From an uncultured Collinsella sp. (GTDB lineage Bacteria > Actinomycetota > Coriobacteriia > Coriobacteriales > Coriobacteriaceae): 64,000 bases of DNA. This document shows, piece by piece, positions 57,288 through 64,000 of this stretch (positions are counted from its first letter, which is position 1; each line of letters opens with the position of its first letter). The DNA is taken from positions 1 through 64,000 of the forward strand of contig CAAEUX010000034.1 in assembly GCA_900759335.1 (NCBI GenBank). Direction: 5' to 3'. The translations under genes were made by a program, and so were the position numbers. The notes under the pieces were generated by a model. That model worked only from the letters and a program-made list of their open reading frames with translations, was not told the DNA's origin and made no database searches.

Positions 57288-57313
57288 CTGTCTGATAATT
57301 AATTATCAGACAG
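57288..57313. promoter_or_regulatory. Perfect 26-bp palindrome, candidate operator
   Basis: CTGTCTGATAATT is followed immediately by its exact reverse complement AATTATCAGACAG with no spacer. An AT-rich centre and perfect dyad symmetry are typical of binding sites for dimeric helix-turn-helix regulators. It lies between the modC terminator and the putative promoter near 57215. Confidence 0.6.
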
Positions 57314-57349
57314 ATAAGGTTTAGTCATGTAGAAATCGGCGAACGGCGA

Positions 57350-57388
57350 AGTGAAAACAAAGCGGTCGAGGACTACCTCCTCGACCGC
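57350..57388 (-). terminator. Rho-independent terminator of modABC
   Basis: GCGGTCGAGG and CCTCGACCGC form a perfect 10-bp stem with a 7-nt loop. On the minus strand TTTGTTTTC follows. It lies 13 nt after the modC stop. Confidence 0.92.
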
Positions 57389-57400
57389 ATCGCCCCCGCA

Positions 57401-58471
57401 TTATCGGCAAACGAGATGAATCCTGCTTGCATCAAAATGCATGCGCAGAGTCTCACCCGCCTGCGGCAGCTCTTCCACGGGTACACTCACCTTATTCACC
57501 TTCCACTGCAAACGCGTGGGCGCATCAGCACGCGGCACGTCCAGCAGCACCAGCCGCTCAAAGCGCGAATCGCTCACACGGGCCACGTGCAAATCATAGC
57601 TGTTGCGTCCCCGCTCCGCGCGATTGTCAACATGGAAGTAGCTTGCGCGAATGCCCAGGTACGCTGCATTATCGGGAACCTCGCGACCCACGTTAAAGGT
57701 CATGCCCCAGTCGAGGGCCTCAACTTCTTCGTCGCCGATCTTGCGCGCCCGGCTTGTGTTCTTGCAGCCCGTCAGGCGCAACGCCGCCAGCGTCTGCGGA
57801 CGGAGGACCACGTCCTCGACGGAGCCGATCTCCTCCACATGTCCGTTATGCATCACGCAAATGCGCTTGCACAGGCGGCATGCCTCGTCAATATCGTGGC
57901 TCACGTAGAGGACGGTGCGGTTGCACACATCGAACAGGTCGAGCATGTTCTGCTCGAGCGCGCTCTTAAGATAGGAATCGAGCGCGCTCATGGGCTCGTC
58001 GAACATAAAGATGCCCGGATGCGCCGCCACCATGCGCGCAAGCGCCACACGTTGCTGCTGACCGCCCGAGAGTCGCGCGGGATAGCGGTCGGCGAAATCG
58101 GCCAAGCCAAAGATGCCCAGGTAGCGCTCGGCAAGTTTTTTGCGCGCCGCGGCGTCACCCGCGTCCTTTACACCGGCGCATACGTTATCGGCCACCGTCA
58201 TGTTGGGAAACAGCTGATAGTTTTGGAACAACAGGGCACATTTTCGCTCCTGGGGCGACAGGTCGATGCCCGCCGCCGAGTCAAAAAAGGTCACGCCGTT
58301 GACAACGATCTTGCCCTCGTCGGGCGTCTCCACACCGGCAATGCAGCGCAGTGTGCAGCTCTTGCCGCAACCCGAGGCACCGAGCAGCGCCACACGCTCC
58401 TCGCCGCCTTCGAGCTGCATGTCGAGGGTAAAGCCGGGATAGCGCTTTTTTATATCCAGAACGAGCGACAT
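57401..58471 (-). CDS. modC: Molybdate ABC transporter ATP-binding protein ModC
   Basis: A 356-aa ATPase that powers molybdate (or tungstate) import. The N-terminal ABC domain has Walker A LLGASGCGKSCTLR, Q-loop LLFQNYQLFPNM, signature RLSGGQQQRVALARM, Walker B GIFMFDEPMSALD and H-loop VLYVSHDIDEACR. From about residue 235 a C-terminal regulatory region (LTGCKNTSRARKIGDEEVEALDW... LGIRASYFHV) resembles the molybdate-binding (TOBE-like) extension of ModC. It lies 3 nt from the modB stop. Confidence 0.93.
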   Translation of the reverse strand: MSLVLDIKKRYPGFTLDMQLEGGEERVALLGASGCGKSCTLRCIAGVETPDEGKIVVNGVTFFDSAAGIDLSPQERKCALLFQNYQLFPNMTVADNVCAGVKDAGDAAARKKLAERYLGIFGLADFADRYPARLSGGQQQRVALARMVAAHPGIFMFDEPMSALDSYLKSALEQNMLDLFDVCNRTVLYVSHDIDEACRLCKRICVMHNGHVEEIGSVEDVVLRPQTLAALRLTGCKNTSRARKIGDEEVEALDWGMTFNVGREVPDNAAYLGIRASYFHVDNRAERGRNSYDLHVARVSDSRFERLVLLDVPRADAPTRLQWKVNKVSVPVEELPQAGETLRMHFDASRIHLVCR

Positions 58472-58474
58472 GGC

Positions 58475-59917
58475 CTATCGACCTCCCTGCGGCGCCGTAT
58501 CATCGCGCATGAGCTCGGCCAGCGCCTCGCGATCGATGCGCAAGGCATCGCCGCCCGCCGGGTCGAGCGAATCGCCCTGTCCGGTGAGATCTTTGGCCTG
58601 TTTGCGCTCCGCACGGGAAAGGCCCCGCTCGCGATACTTTTGCGAGTGTGCTGTGTACATGTTGATAAACAGGATGACCAAGAAGCTGAACGCAATTACG
58701 ACCACGACCCAAAAGAGGGCCACCGACGTATTGCCGCCCATCCACTCAAAGTAGATGGCGATGGGAATGGTCTGCGTAATGCCGGCGTAGTTGCCCGCAA
58801 AGAACAGGGTGCAGCCAAACTCGCCCATCGCGCGGGCAAAGGCGAGCACCGTACCGGCGGCAATCGAGGGCCAGCCAAGCGGCATCATAAGCTTGGTAAA
58901 GATGCGACGCTCGGACCAGCCCAGCGTGCGCGCCGCATCGAGCATCTGCGTGTCGAGGCTCTCGAAGGCTCCGAGTGCCGTACGATAGACGAGCGGGAAC
59001 GACACCACCACGGCAGAGATCACCGCCGCGGGCCACGTAAAGACAATCGAGATGCCGTGCGCAATGAGCCACTGGCCCACCCCGGTCGAGCGGCCAAACA
59101 GCATAAGCAGCAAAAAGCCGCACACCGTAGGCGGCAGCACCATAGGAATCGTAAAGACCGAATCGAGCAGGCCCTTGATGCGACTCGAGGTACCCATAGT
59201 CTTCCACGCGGCGAACAGGCCCAGCGCAAACGCAATCATCAGGGCAAGACCGCTCGTTTTGATGGAAACCCAAAACGGTCGGTAGTCGATACCGCCCAAT
59301 AAGGAGGCTAGAGAGGTCAAGGGCCCCTGCTCATCCCGTAACACGACAGACGATGCTTCTACCATTTGAGCGCTATCAAGCCAACGCGCGCCGCCCTTGG
59401 CATCACCCGAGGCTGATGCAATCACCACATAGCGGTCCCCATCCGCACCGCGCTCGTCAAAGCCATAGGTATACCCGCCGGATTCAAACGTTGTTTCCGC
59501 CGTGACATACCAAGGAAGATCCACGTCCCCTAGCTGCGCACCTCCCATGCAGTTTGCGCTGTCGAGCTTACAGACGAGGGCCTTGAGACCCGATACGCAC
59601 TCGTTGTCCTGCGGATCCAATCCATACCTCTCGACCGCCTTGGGCGATATCCACACCACAACGCGATCGGCAGCAGGCGCCACCACAAGGTCCACGTCCT
59701 CGTCAACGGGAAACCGGTAGCCCTCAGGCTGGCCCTCCATGGCACGAGCAGTCCCCTTGGCCAGCCGCTCAAAACCCTCGATCCCGTAGGAAAGCCCATG
59801 AGCGGTCGCAGCAACCTGGGCCCCGCCCTCAGCGTCCCCAGCAAACGCAAATCCCGGCACCCAGCAAAGCGCGAAGGTCAAAGCACAGGCGACAAGCACG
59901 CGGAATCTATTAAGCAC
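58475..59917 (-). CDS. modB: Molybdate ABC transporter permease ModB with N-terminal extracytoplasmic domain
   Basis: 480 aa in two parts. Residues 1-27 (LNRFRVLVACALTFALCWVPGFAFA) are a signal-like segment. Residues ~28-215 are a non-membrane region with several Cys (NECVSGLKALVCKLDSANCMGG). From ~220 it is a normal ModB permease with five or six membrane segments and the ABC-coupling loop ALGAFESLDTQMLDAARTLGWSERRIFTKLMMPL (EAA-loop type). The start is GTG, with GGAG 6-7 nt upstream; an upstream ATG would spoil the signal sequence. ModB proteins are usually ~220-230 aa, so the domain is an addition. The gene lies between modA and modC. Confidence 0.88.
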   Translation of the reverse strand: MLNRFRVLVACALTFALCWVPGFAFAGDAEGGAQVAATAHGLSYGIEGFERLAKGTARAMEGQPEGYRFPVDEDVDLVVAPAADRVVVWISPKAVERYGLDPQDNECVSGLKALVCKLDSANCMGGAQLGDVDLPWYVTAETTFESGGYTYGFDERGADGDRYVVIASASGDAKGGARWLDSAQMVEASSVVLRDEQGPLTSLASLLGGIDYRPFWVSIKTSGLALMIAFALGLFAAWKTMGTSSRIKGLLDSVFTIPMVLPPTVCGFLLLMLFGRSTGVGQWLIAHGISIVFTWPAAVISAVVVSFPLVYRTALGAFESLDTQMLDAARTLGWSERRIFTKLMMPLGWPSIAAGTVLAFARAMGEFGCTLFFAGNYAGITQTIPIAIYFEWMGGNTSVALFWVVVVIAFSFLVILFINMYTAHSQKYRERGLSRAERKQAKDLTGQGDSLDPAGGDALRIDREALAELMRDDTAPQGGR

Positions 59918-59985
59918 GAAAAGCTCCAAGCGAATACAAGGACGGAGTGAAACACAAAACGATGGAATTATCGCGCCAAGCCGCA

Positions 59986-60861
59986 CTACGCGGAAAGCTC
60001 AAAGCCGTACTTAGCCCAAATCTTCTGAGCCTTCTTGTTAGACAGGCAGAAGTCGATAAACGCCTTGGCCTCGTCGGCGTGCTCGGAGCTCTCGGCAACG
60101 GCACCCGGATACACGATGGGCTTGTGCGAATCCTCGGGACACACAAAGGCCTCCTCGATGCCGTCGTAGCGGAAGATATCGGAGCTGTAGACAAAGCCAG
60201 CCACGCAGTCGCCCGTGGACACATAGGCGGCAGCGGTACCGACCTTGTCGGCCAGCGCGACCTTATCGGCGATCTCGGGCGCGTACTCGCCGTCATCGCC
60301 CTCGGTGCCGGTGTAGAGGCCCACGGAGGCCAGGGCCTGGTTGGCGTACTTGCCGGCGGGGACGGTCTTGGCGTCGCCGATGGCAATCTTACCGTCCAGA
60401 TTCGCGACGTCGGCGATGGCCTCGACCTTGGTGTCGGAGCCCTCGGCGCGAATGATCACAAGGTCGTTGACGAACATATCCTCGCGGGTATCGGTATCGA
60501 CGAGCTCAGCGGTCTCGGCATCATCCATGGTGCCCTTGGAAGCGGTGATGAGCACGTCGGCGGCGGCACCGGCGCGCATCTGCTCGACAAGGTCACCAGA
60601 CGCCTTAAACTGCGTGTCGGCAAACGTGGTGCCGGTCTGCTCGGTGTAGAGCCCCTGAACCTCGGGCAGAGCTTTCTCGAGCGAGTTGGCGGCAAAGACT
60701 TGCAGCTCGACAGCCTTCTTCTTAGAGGAAGACTTGGCGGAGCCGGCATCGGAACCAGCGGGCTCGGACGTCTTGTTGCCCGAGCAGCCGGCAAGGCCAA
60801 GGCCGGCGGCAGCGGCAGCAGAAAGCGAGACAAAACCGCGGCGTGAAACCATATCGAACAT
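59986..60861 (-). CDS. modA: Molybdate-binding lipoprotein ModA
   Basis: The 291-aa solute-binding protein captures molybdate outside the membrane. The N-terminus is a lipoprotein signal: SRRGFVSLSAAAAAGLGLAG followed by the lipobox Cys. The paired Arg suggests Tat export is possible. A Ser/Lys-rich linker follows. The ModA fold shows LQVFAANSLEKALPEVQGLY (oxyanion-binding Ser), FKASGDLVEQMRAGAAADVLITAS, VIIRAEGSDTK, IAIGDAKTVPAGKYANQAL and YVSTGDCVAGFVYSSD. I start at ATG MFDMVSRR with AAAGGG 6 nt upstream. It is the first gene of modABC. Confidence 0.95.
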   Translation of the reverse strand: MFDMVSRRGFVSLSAAAAAGLGLAGCSGNKTSEPAGSDAGSAKSSSKKKAVELQVFAANSLEKALPEVQGLYTEQTGTTFADTQFKASGDLVEQMRAGAAADVLITASKGTMDDAETAELVDTDTREDMFVNDLVIIRAEGSDTKVEAIADVANLDGKIAIGDAKTVPAGKYANQALASVGLYTGTEGDDGEYAPEIADKVALADKVGTAAAYVSTGDCVAGFVYSSDIFRYDGIEEAFVCPEDSHKPIVYPGAVAESSEHADEAKAFIDFCLSNKKAQKIWAKYGFELSA

Positions 60862-60921
60862 ATTCAACCCTTTCGAACGCTATGCCCGGGCACCCCGCCG
60901 CAGGCTTTATTCTGTTACTGG

Positions 60922-60927
60922 ATTATA
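60922..60927 (-). promoter_or_regulatory. Candidate -10 box of modA
   Basis: The minus strand reads AAGTATAATCC, a consensus TATAAT about 60 nt before the modA start. The -35 position at 16-17 nt spacing is poor, which would suit an activator-dependent promoter. A palindrome lies 30 nt further upstream. Confidence 0.45.
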
Positions 60928-60956
60928 CTTCCGCGCGAATAATGATAGTGAGAAAT

Positions 60957-60974
60957 TATTCTCGCTAGAGAATA
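60957..60974. promoter_or_regulatory. Palindrome TATTCTC-GCTA-GAGAATA upstream of modA
   Basis: Seven-base perfect arms with a 4-nt spacer lie about 96 nt before the modA start and 30 nt beyond the candidate -10 box. It is a plausible operator for a molybdate-responsive regulator, though it does not match the E. coli ModE box. A related sequence, ATTATTCTCTAGAA, occurs upstream of hydN. Confidence 0.5.
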
Positions 60975-61064
60975 TAGTTTCGAGTTGCCGTGCATCTCGG
61001 CGTCGCTTCGGCGGAAAACAAAGGCGGAGCAGCCGTTCAGGTCGCCCCGCCGCAGGTAAACCGC

Positions 61065-61544
61065 TTAGTTGGTATGTCCGCCGCCCGCTGTCATCTGAGC
61101 CGCATGCTCCAGCTGGTCTGCTATGGCCTCCCAGCTTTCGCGGGCGGCCTTCGTAGAACCGGGAAAGTTTACGACAAGTGTATGACCTCGTTGCATGCAA
61201 ATAGCACGCGAGAGCATGGCGCGGCGCGTCTTGGTCATCGAGTACGCGCGAATCGCCTCGGCAATACCCGGCACATCGCGGTCGCAGACGGCACGCGTCG
61301 CCTCGGGTGTCACGTCGCGCATCGAAAGACCCGTGCCGCCGCAGGTGAGCACGACATTGGCGTGGCACTCATCGGCGGCTTCCGCAATGGCATCACCGAT
61401 CTCGCTGACGTCGTCGCGTACGACCACGTGTGAGGAGACCGTCCAGCCCTGCGCCTCGATAAGCTCCTCGAGCGCGGCACCCGCCTCGTCCTGCGCAAGA
61501 TCGCGCGTGTCCGAACACGTCACAATCGAAATCTTCAGCTCCAT
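61065..61544 (-). CDS. mogA: Molybdopterin adenylyltransferase MogA/MoaB family
   Basis: A 159-aa protein that activates molybdopterin by adenylation before metal insertion. It shows the MoCF-binding fold with ISIVTCSDTRDLAQDEAGAAL, the cofactor-binding motif VVLTCGGTGLSMRDVTPEAT, and the ending VVNFPGSTKAARE. I start at MELKISIVTCSD with AGGAGGAAG 6 nt upstream; a longer in-frame ORF runs back into moeA and is discarded. It follows moeA after 10 nt and is co-transcribed with it. Confidence 0.93.
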   Translation of the reverse strand: MELKISIVTCSDTRDLAQDEAGAALEELIEAQGWTVSSHVVVRDDVSEIGDAIAEAADECHANVVLTCGGTGLSMRDVTPEATRAVCDRDVPGIAEAIRAYSMTKTRRAMLSRAICMQRGHTLVVNFPGSTKAARESWEAIADQLEHAAQMTAGGGHTN

Positions 61545-61554
61545 AGTCTTCCTC

Positions 61555-62817
61555 CTACAGCACCGTTCCCTCGGGCAGGTCGACACGCACGACATCCACG
61601 ACGTCACCCGCCTTGAGCTCGCACGGTCCTTCGTCAATACGCAGTAGGCAATTGGCCCGCTGCATCGTGCCGAGCAGCGCCGAATTCTGCGTATTGGCCT
61701 CGGTCACCAACAGCTCACCGGTCTCGGGGTCGCGCAAAACCGTGGCGCGATCGAAGAAGCGTCGGTCCTGGCGCTTCTTCACGCCGTGCGTGAGCGTCGC
61801 CTGCTGCACGGGACGCACGCCCTCGGCAAAGCCGCGCATCTTGCGGATCGCCGGACGGGCAAGCATCTCAAAGCCTACATACGCCGCGGCCGGATTGCCC
61901 GAAAGCCCCAGGTAGGGCTTACCTCCGAGCAAGCCAAACGTGATGGCCTTGCCGGGGCGCATCGAGATGCGATCGAAGAGCACCTCGCCCTCGCGCTGGA
62001 CCAGCGTCGTCACATAGTCGTAGTCGCCCGCCGAGGCACCGCCGCTCGTAATGACAAAGTCGCACTCCTGCACGGCACGATGAACCAGCTCGGCAATCGC
62101 CTGCTCATCATCGGGCGCAATGCCGTAGAACACGGGCTCGGCTCCCGCATCGAGCGCCTCGGCCATCAGCGCTGAGGAGTTGGAATCGCGAATCTGACCG
62201 CGCGTCGGTACCTTGCTCGGTGCGACCAGTTCCGTGCCCAGCGAGATAATGCCCACACGTGGGGCGGCGTGCACCTTCACGCTCGCGTATCCGGCGCTTG
62301 CCAGCAGACCCGCGCCCGCCGGAGCCACGACCTCGCCGGCGTGCATCACAGCATCGCCGGCATGGGCTTCCTCGGCGGCAGAGCGAACGTTCTCCCCTAC
62401 CTTGGTAGGCGCCGAGAAGCGAACGTGCGAGCCCTCGTTGCCATCGCCGTCGAGCACATCGACGATCTCGTATTTCACCACGGCGTCGGCACCTTCGGGC
62501 ACCGGCGCGCCTGTCATAATGCGGACCGCCTCGCCCGCGCCGATAGCGCCCTCAAACACATGGCCCGCGGCCTCGTGTCCGATAACGTCGAGCGTCACCG
62601 GCGCCTCGCCAGATGCCTGCGCCAAGTCCGCCGAGCTCACGGCATATCCGTCCATAGCGCTGTTGGCAAACGGCGAGATGTCGATATCGGCCACCGCGTC
62701 CTCGGCCAAGGGAAAACCAGCCGCCTGCCACACGGGAATCTCGACGAGATCGGTCGGAGCAACGTGCGACAGGACAATCGACTGCGCGTCCTCCAACGGA
62801 ATGAGCTTCTCTGCCAT
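61555..62817 (-). CDS. moeA: Molybdopterin molybdenumtransferase MoeA
   Basis: The 420-aa enzyme inserts molybdate into adenylated molybdopterin, completing Mo-MPT. The order of domains is normal: IPLEDAQSIVLSHV, SPFANSAMDGYAV (substrate-proximal Ser/Asp), RIMTGAPVPEGADAVVKYE, IISLGTELV, QIRDSNSSALMA, the active-site loop ITSGGASAGDYDYV, RISMRPGKAITFGLL, PYLGLSGNPAAAYVGFEML and a C-terminal beta domain. I start at ATG MAEKLIPL with AAGAGG 5 nt upstream; a GTG two codons earlier is possible. It is divergent from the ClC gene. Confidence 0.95.
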   Translation of the reverse strand: MAEKLIPLEDAQSIVLSHVAPTDLVEIPVWQAAGFPLAEDAVADIDISPFANSAMDGYAVSSADLAQASGEAPVTLDVIGHEAAGHVFEGAIGAGEAVRIMTGAPVPEGADAVVKYEIVDVLDGDGNEGSHVRFSAPTKVGENVRSAAEEAHAGDAVMHAGEVVAPAGAGLLASAGYASVKVHAAPRVGIISLGTELVAPSKVPTRGQIRDSNSSALMAEALDAGAEPVFYGIAPDDEQAIAELVHRAVQECDFVITSGGASAGDYDYVTTLVQREGEVLFDRISMRPGKAITFGLLGGKPYLGLSGNPAAAYVGFEMLARPAIRKMRGFAEGVRPVQQATLTHGVKKRQDRRFFDRATVLRDPETGELLVTEANTQNSALLGTMQRANCLLRIDEGPCELKAGDVVDVVRVDLPEGTVL

Positions 62818-63027
62818 ATGCACCTCTTAATGCCACGGCGCACAACAGGGGCGCCGATTCTTTATGCTTGTCTCAGTATAATCCCCCGACGCACGACCGC
62901 GACTCGGCCTGTACCCGCAAATACACCTGTCGGTTGCAGGCCGCGAAACAGAATGGAAACCAACCCACCGGCTCGTCGCGTTTACCGCGTTTTATAATGC
63001 TTGCGTTGCAACCTAAAAGAGGAACGT

Positions 63028-64000
63028 ATGGCTCATAACGACAAAACCGAAAGCGCAAACGAAACGCAGGATCATTCCCAGCCGCTCGACGACGGCGGCT
63101 TTTTCTCCCTGAACGACGTCATCACGGCAGGCAGGCATCAACTTACCCGCTCCGAGCATCTCCTGGCTGCCGACACGCGCCGCAACGCCCGCAACCTACT
63201 CGCGAGCGCCAAGTTGCTCGCGCTCGTCGTCATTGTCTCGCTCGCCATGGGCGTTGCCGCTTGGGCGTTTTTGGCCTCGCTGAATATCGCCACCGACTAT
63301 CGCGAGCACCATGCGTGGATTTACGCACTGCTTCCCGTTGTGGGCGTTGCCACCGCATGGGTGTACAAAAACCACGGTCTTGCCGCCAAACGCGGTAACA
63401 ACCTGGTCATCGACTCCGCTCTGGGCACACGCCTCATCCATATGCGCATGGCCGTCCTCACCTTCGTCTGCTCCACGCTCACGCACCTAACGGGTGGATC
63501 GGCCGGTCGCGAGGGAGCCGCGGTTCAGATTGGCGGCACCATCGCCAGCAACATCTCGAGCCTCGCCCACCTTAAAAAGCATGACCACCACGACCTCATG
63601 CTCGCCGGCATCTCGTCGGCCTTTGGCGCCGTATTCGGTTCGCCCCTTGCCGGAGCTTTCTTTGGCATGGAGATGTGCTTTATCGGCAAGATCGACTACA
63701 CCGCGGGCATCTACTGCCTGGTCGCCTCGTTTACCGGCTACTTTACATCGCTTGCCTTGGGAACCGAGTACGAAGCGAATGTCATCGCCAGCGTTCCCGC
63801 TATGACGCCCAAAACGGTCGTCATCGTTGTTATCAGCGCAATTATCTTCGGTCTGACGGCACGCCTCTTTGCCTGGTCGGTTCGAACCGTCAAGAGCCTG
63901 TACGGTCGCTTTATCACCAATTACCTCGTTCGCGCATTCATAGGCGCACTCGTGGTTTTGGCCGCCTATGCCCTTCTCGACGCTTGGAACTACGCCGGCC
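63028..64000 (+). CDS. ClC-type chloride channel/transporter (partial, runs off the window)
   Basis: The reading frame is open from ATG 63028 (AGAGG 5 nt upstream) to the last base, giving 324 codons without a stop. After ~60 hydrophilic residues (AHNDKTESANETQDHSQPLD...) membrane segments begin. The ClC selectivity signature is clear: LTGGSAGREGAAVQIGGTIA (GREGP-like with Ala for Pro), followed by LMLAGISSAFGAVFGSPLAG and FFGMEM. The family moves Cl- or F-, often in exchange for H+. The C-terminal part, including any second GxFxP motif, lies outside the window. Confidence 0.93.
   Translation, partial: MAHNDKTESANETQDHSQPLDDGGFFSLNDVITAGRHQLTRSEHLLAADTRRNARNLLASAKLLALVVIVSLAMGVAAWAFLASLNIATDYREHHAWIYALLPVVGVATAWVYKNHGLAAKRGNNLVIDSALGTRLIHMRMAVLTFVCSTLTHLTGGSAGREGAAVQIGGTIASNISSLAHLKKHDHHDLMLAGISSAFGAVFGSPLAGAFFGMEMCFIGKIDYTAGIYCLVASFTGYFTSLALGTEYEANVIASVPAMTPKTVVIVVISAIIFGLTARLFAWSVRTVKSLYGRFITNYLVRAFIGALVVLAAYALLDAWNYAG

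Larger units (their letters stand above)
56957..57400. other. Gene-free leader upstream of the double-cubane/selenium gene run
   Basis: This 444-nt region holds the modC terminator, a perfect 26-bp palindrome with an adjacent smaller one, a weak promoter-like pair on the minus strand (TTCGTC, 17 nt, TATAGT near 57215), and a possible 22-codon leader ORF with a strong ribosome binding site. The last 110 nt before the first gene show no clear structure. Confidence 0.5.

Noticed and set aside
57070..57288. A 72-codon minus-strand ORF in the gap before the double-cubane genes
   Set aside because: No ribosome binding site and no recognisable protein features. A shorter frame with a strong site overlaps it and is the better candidate.

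Overview
The window comes from a high-GC anaerobic actinobacterium of the class Coriobacteriia, most likely Collinsella. The evidence is the GC-rich codon use, the Coriobacteria-like protein sequences, a large sortase-anchored Ig-like surface protein, and a formate/hydrogen/selenium/molybdenum gene set typical of strict gut anaerobes. This is inferred from recognised sequence features; no database search was run. Almost all genes lie on the minus strand.

Layout. (a) 1-16.4 kb is mostly housekeeping: an M24 peptidase (+), a 2150-residue Ig-like wall protein, folC, valS, clpX-clpP, tig and tRNA-Leu(UAG). (b) 16.5-23.5 kb holds a molybdenum hydroxylase pair (fused FeS-Mo subunit plus FAD subunit), gdhA, a Cys-rich DUF3343 protein, mobA and selC (tRNA-Sec, anticodon UCA). 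(c) 23.6-29.2 kb holds selB-selA and a molybdopterin oxidoreductase. (d) 29.3-44.7 kb is a complete hydrogenase-4 type formate hydrogenlyase locus: hydN, selenocysteine-containing fdhF, hyfABCDEFGHI, a hycH/hyfJ homologue, the protease hycI and a formate channel. (e) 45.1-47.6 kb is a small accessory segment (RelB/PIN toxin-antitoxin pair, AbiEi-like protein) plus tRNA-Gly and tRNA-Pro. (f) 47.6-57.0 kb holds brnQ and a tightly spaced run of eight genes: two double-cubane-cluster type reductase subunits, their ATP-dependent activase, a glycosyltransferase, selD, yedF, DUF3343 and a cysteine desulfurase. (g) 57.4-62.8 kb holds molybdate uptake (modABC) and Mo-cofactor genes (mogA, moeA). (h) The right edge cuts a ClC-type chloride channel gene.

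The genes fit one physiology. Formate is oxidised by selenocysteine- and Mo-dependent FdhF, electrons pass through HydN/HyfA, and H2 is made by the membrane-bound Hyf complex. Molybdate uptake and cofactor genes supply FdhF and the other Mo enzymes. SelA, SelB, SelC and SelD make and insert selenocysteine. YedF, the DUF3343 proteins and the desulfurase are selenium-handling proteins often found with selenium-dependent Mo hydroxylases.

Two genes are read through UGA. fdhF has Sec at codon 140. selD has Sec at codon 17, so its true start lies upstream of the longest plain ORF. The intergenic DNA is rich in palindromes: six copies of a 67-bp element, one 119-bp palindrome with perfect 41-bp arms, two covarying hairpins each following a double-cubane gene, and a core-inverted short repeat flanking the first gene.
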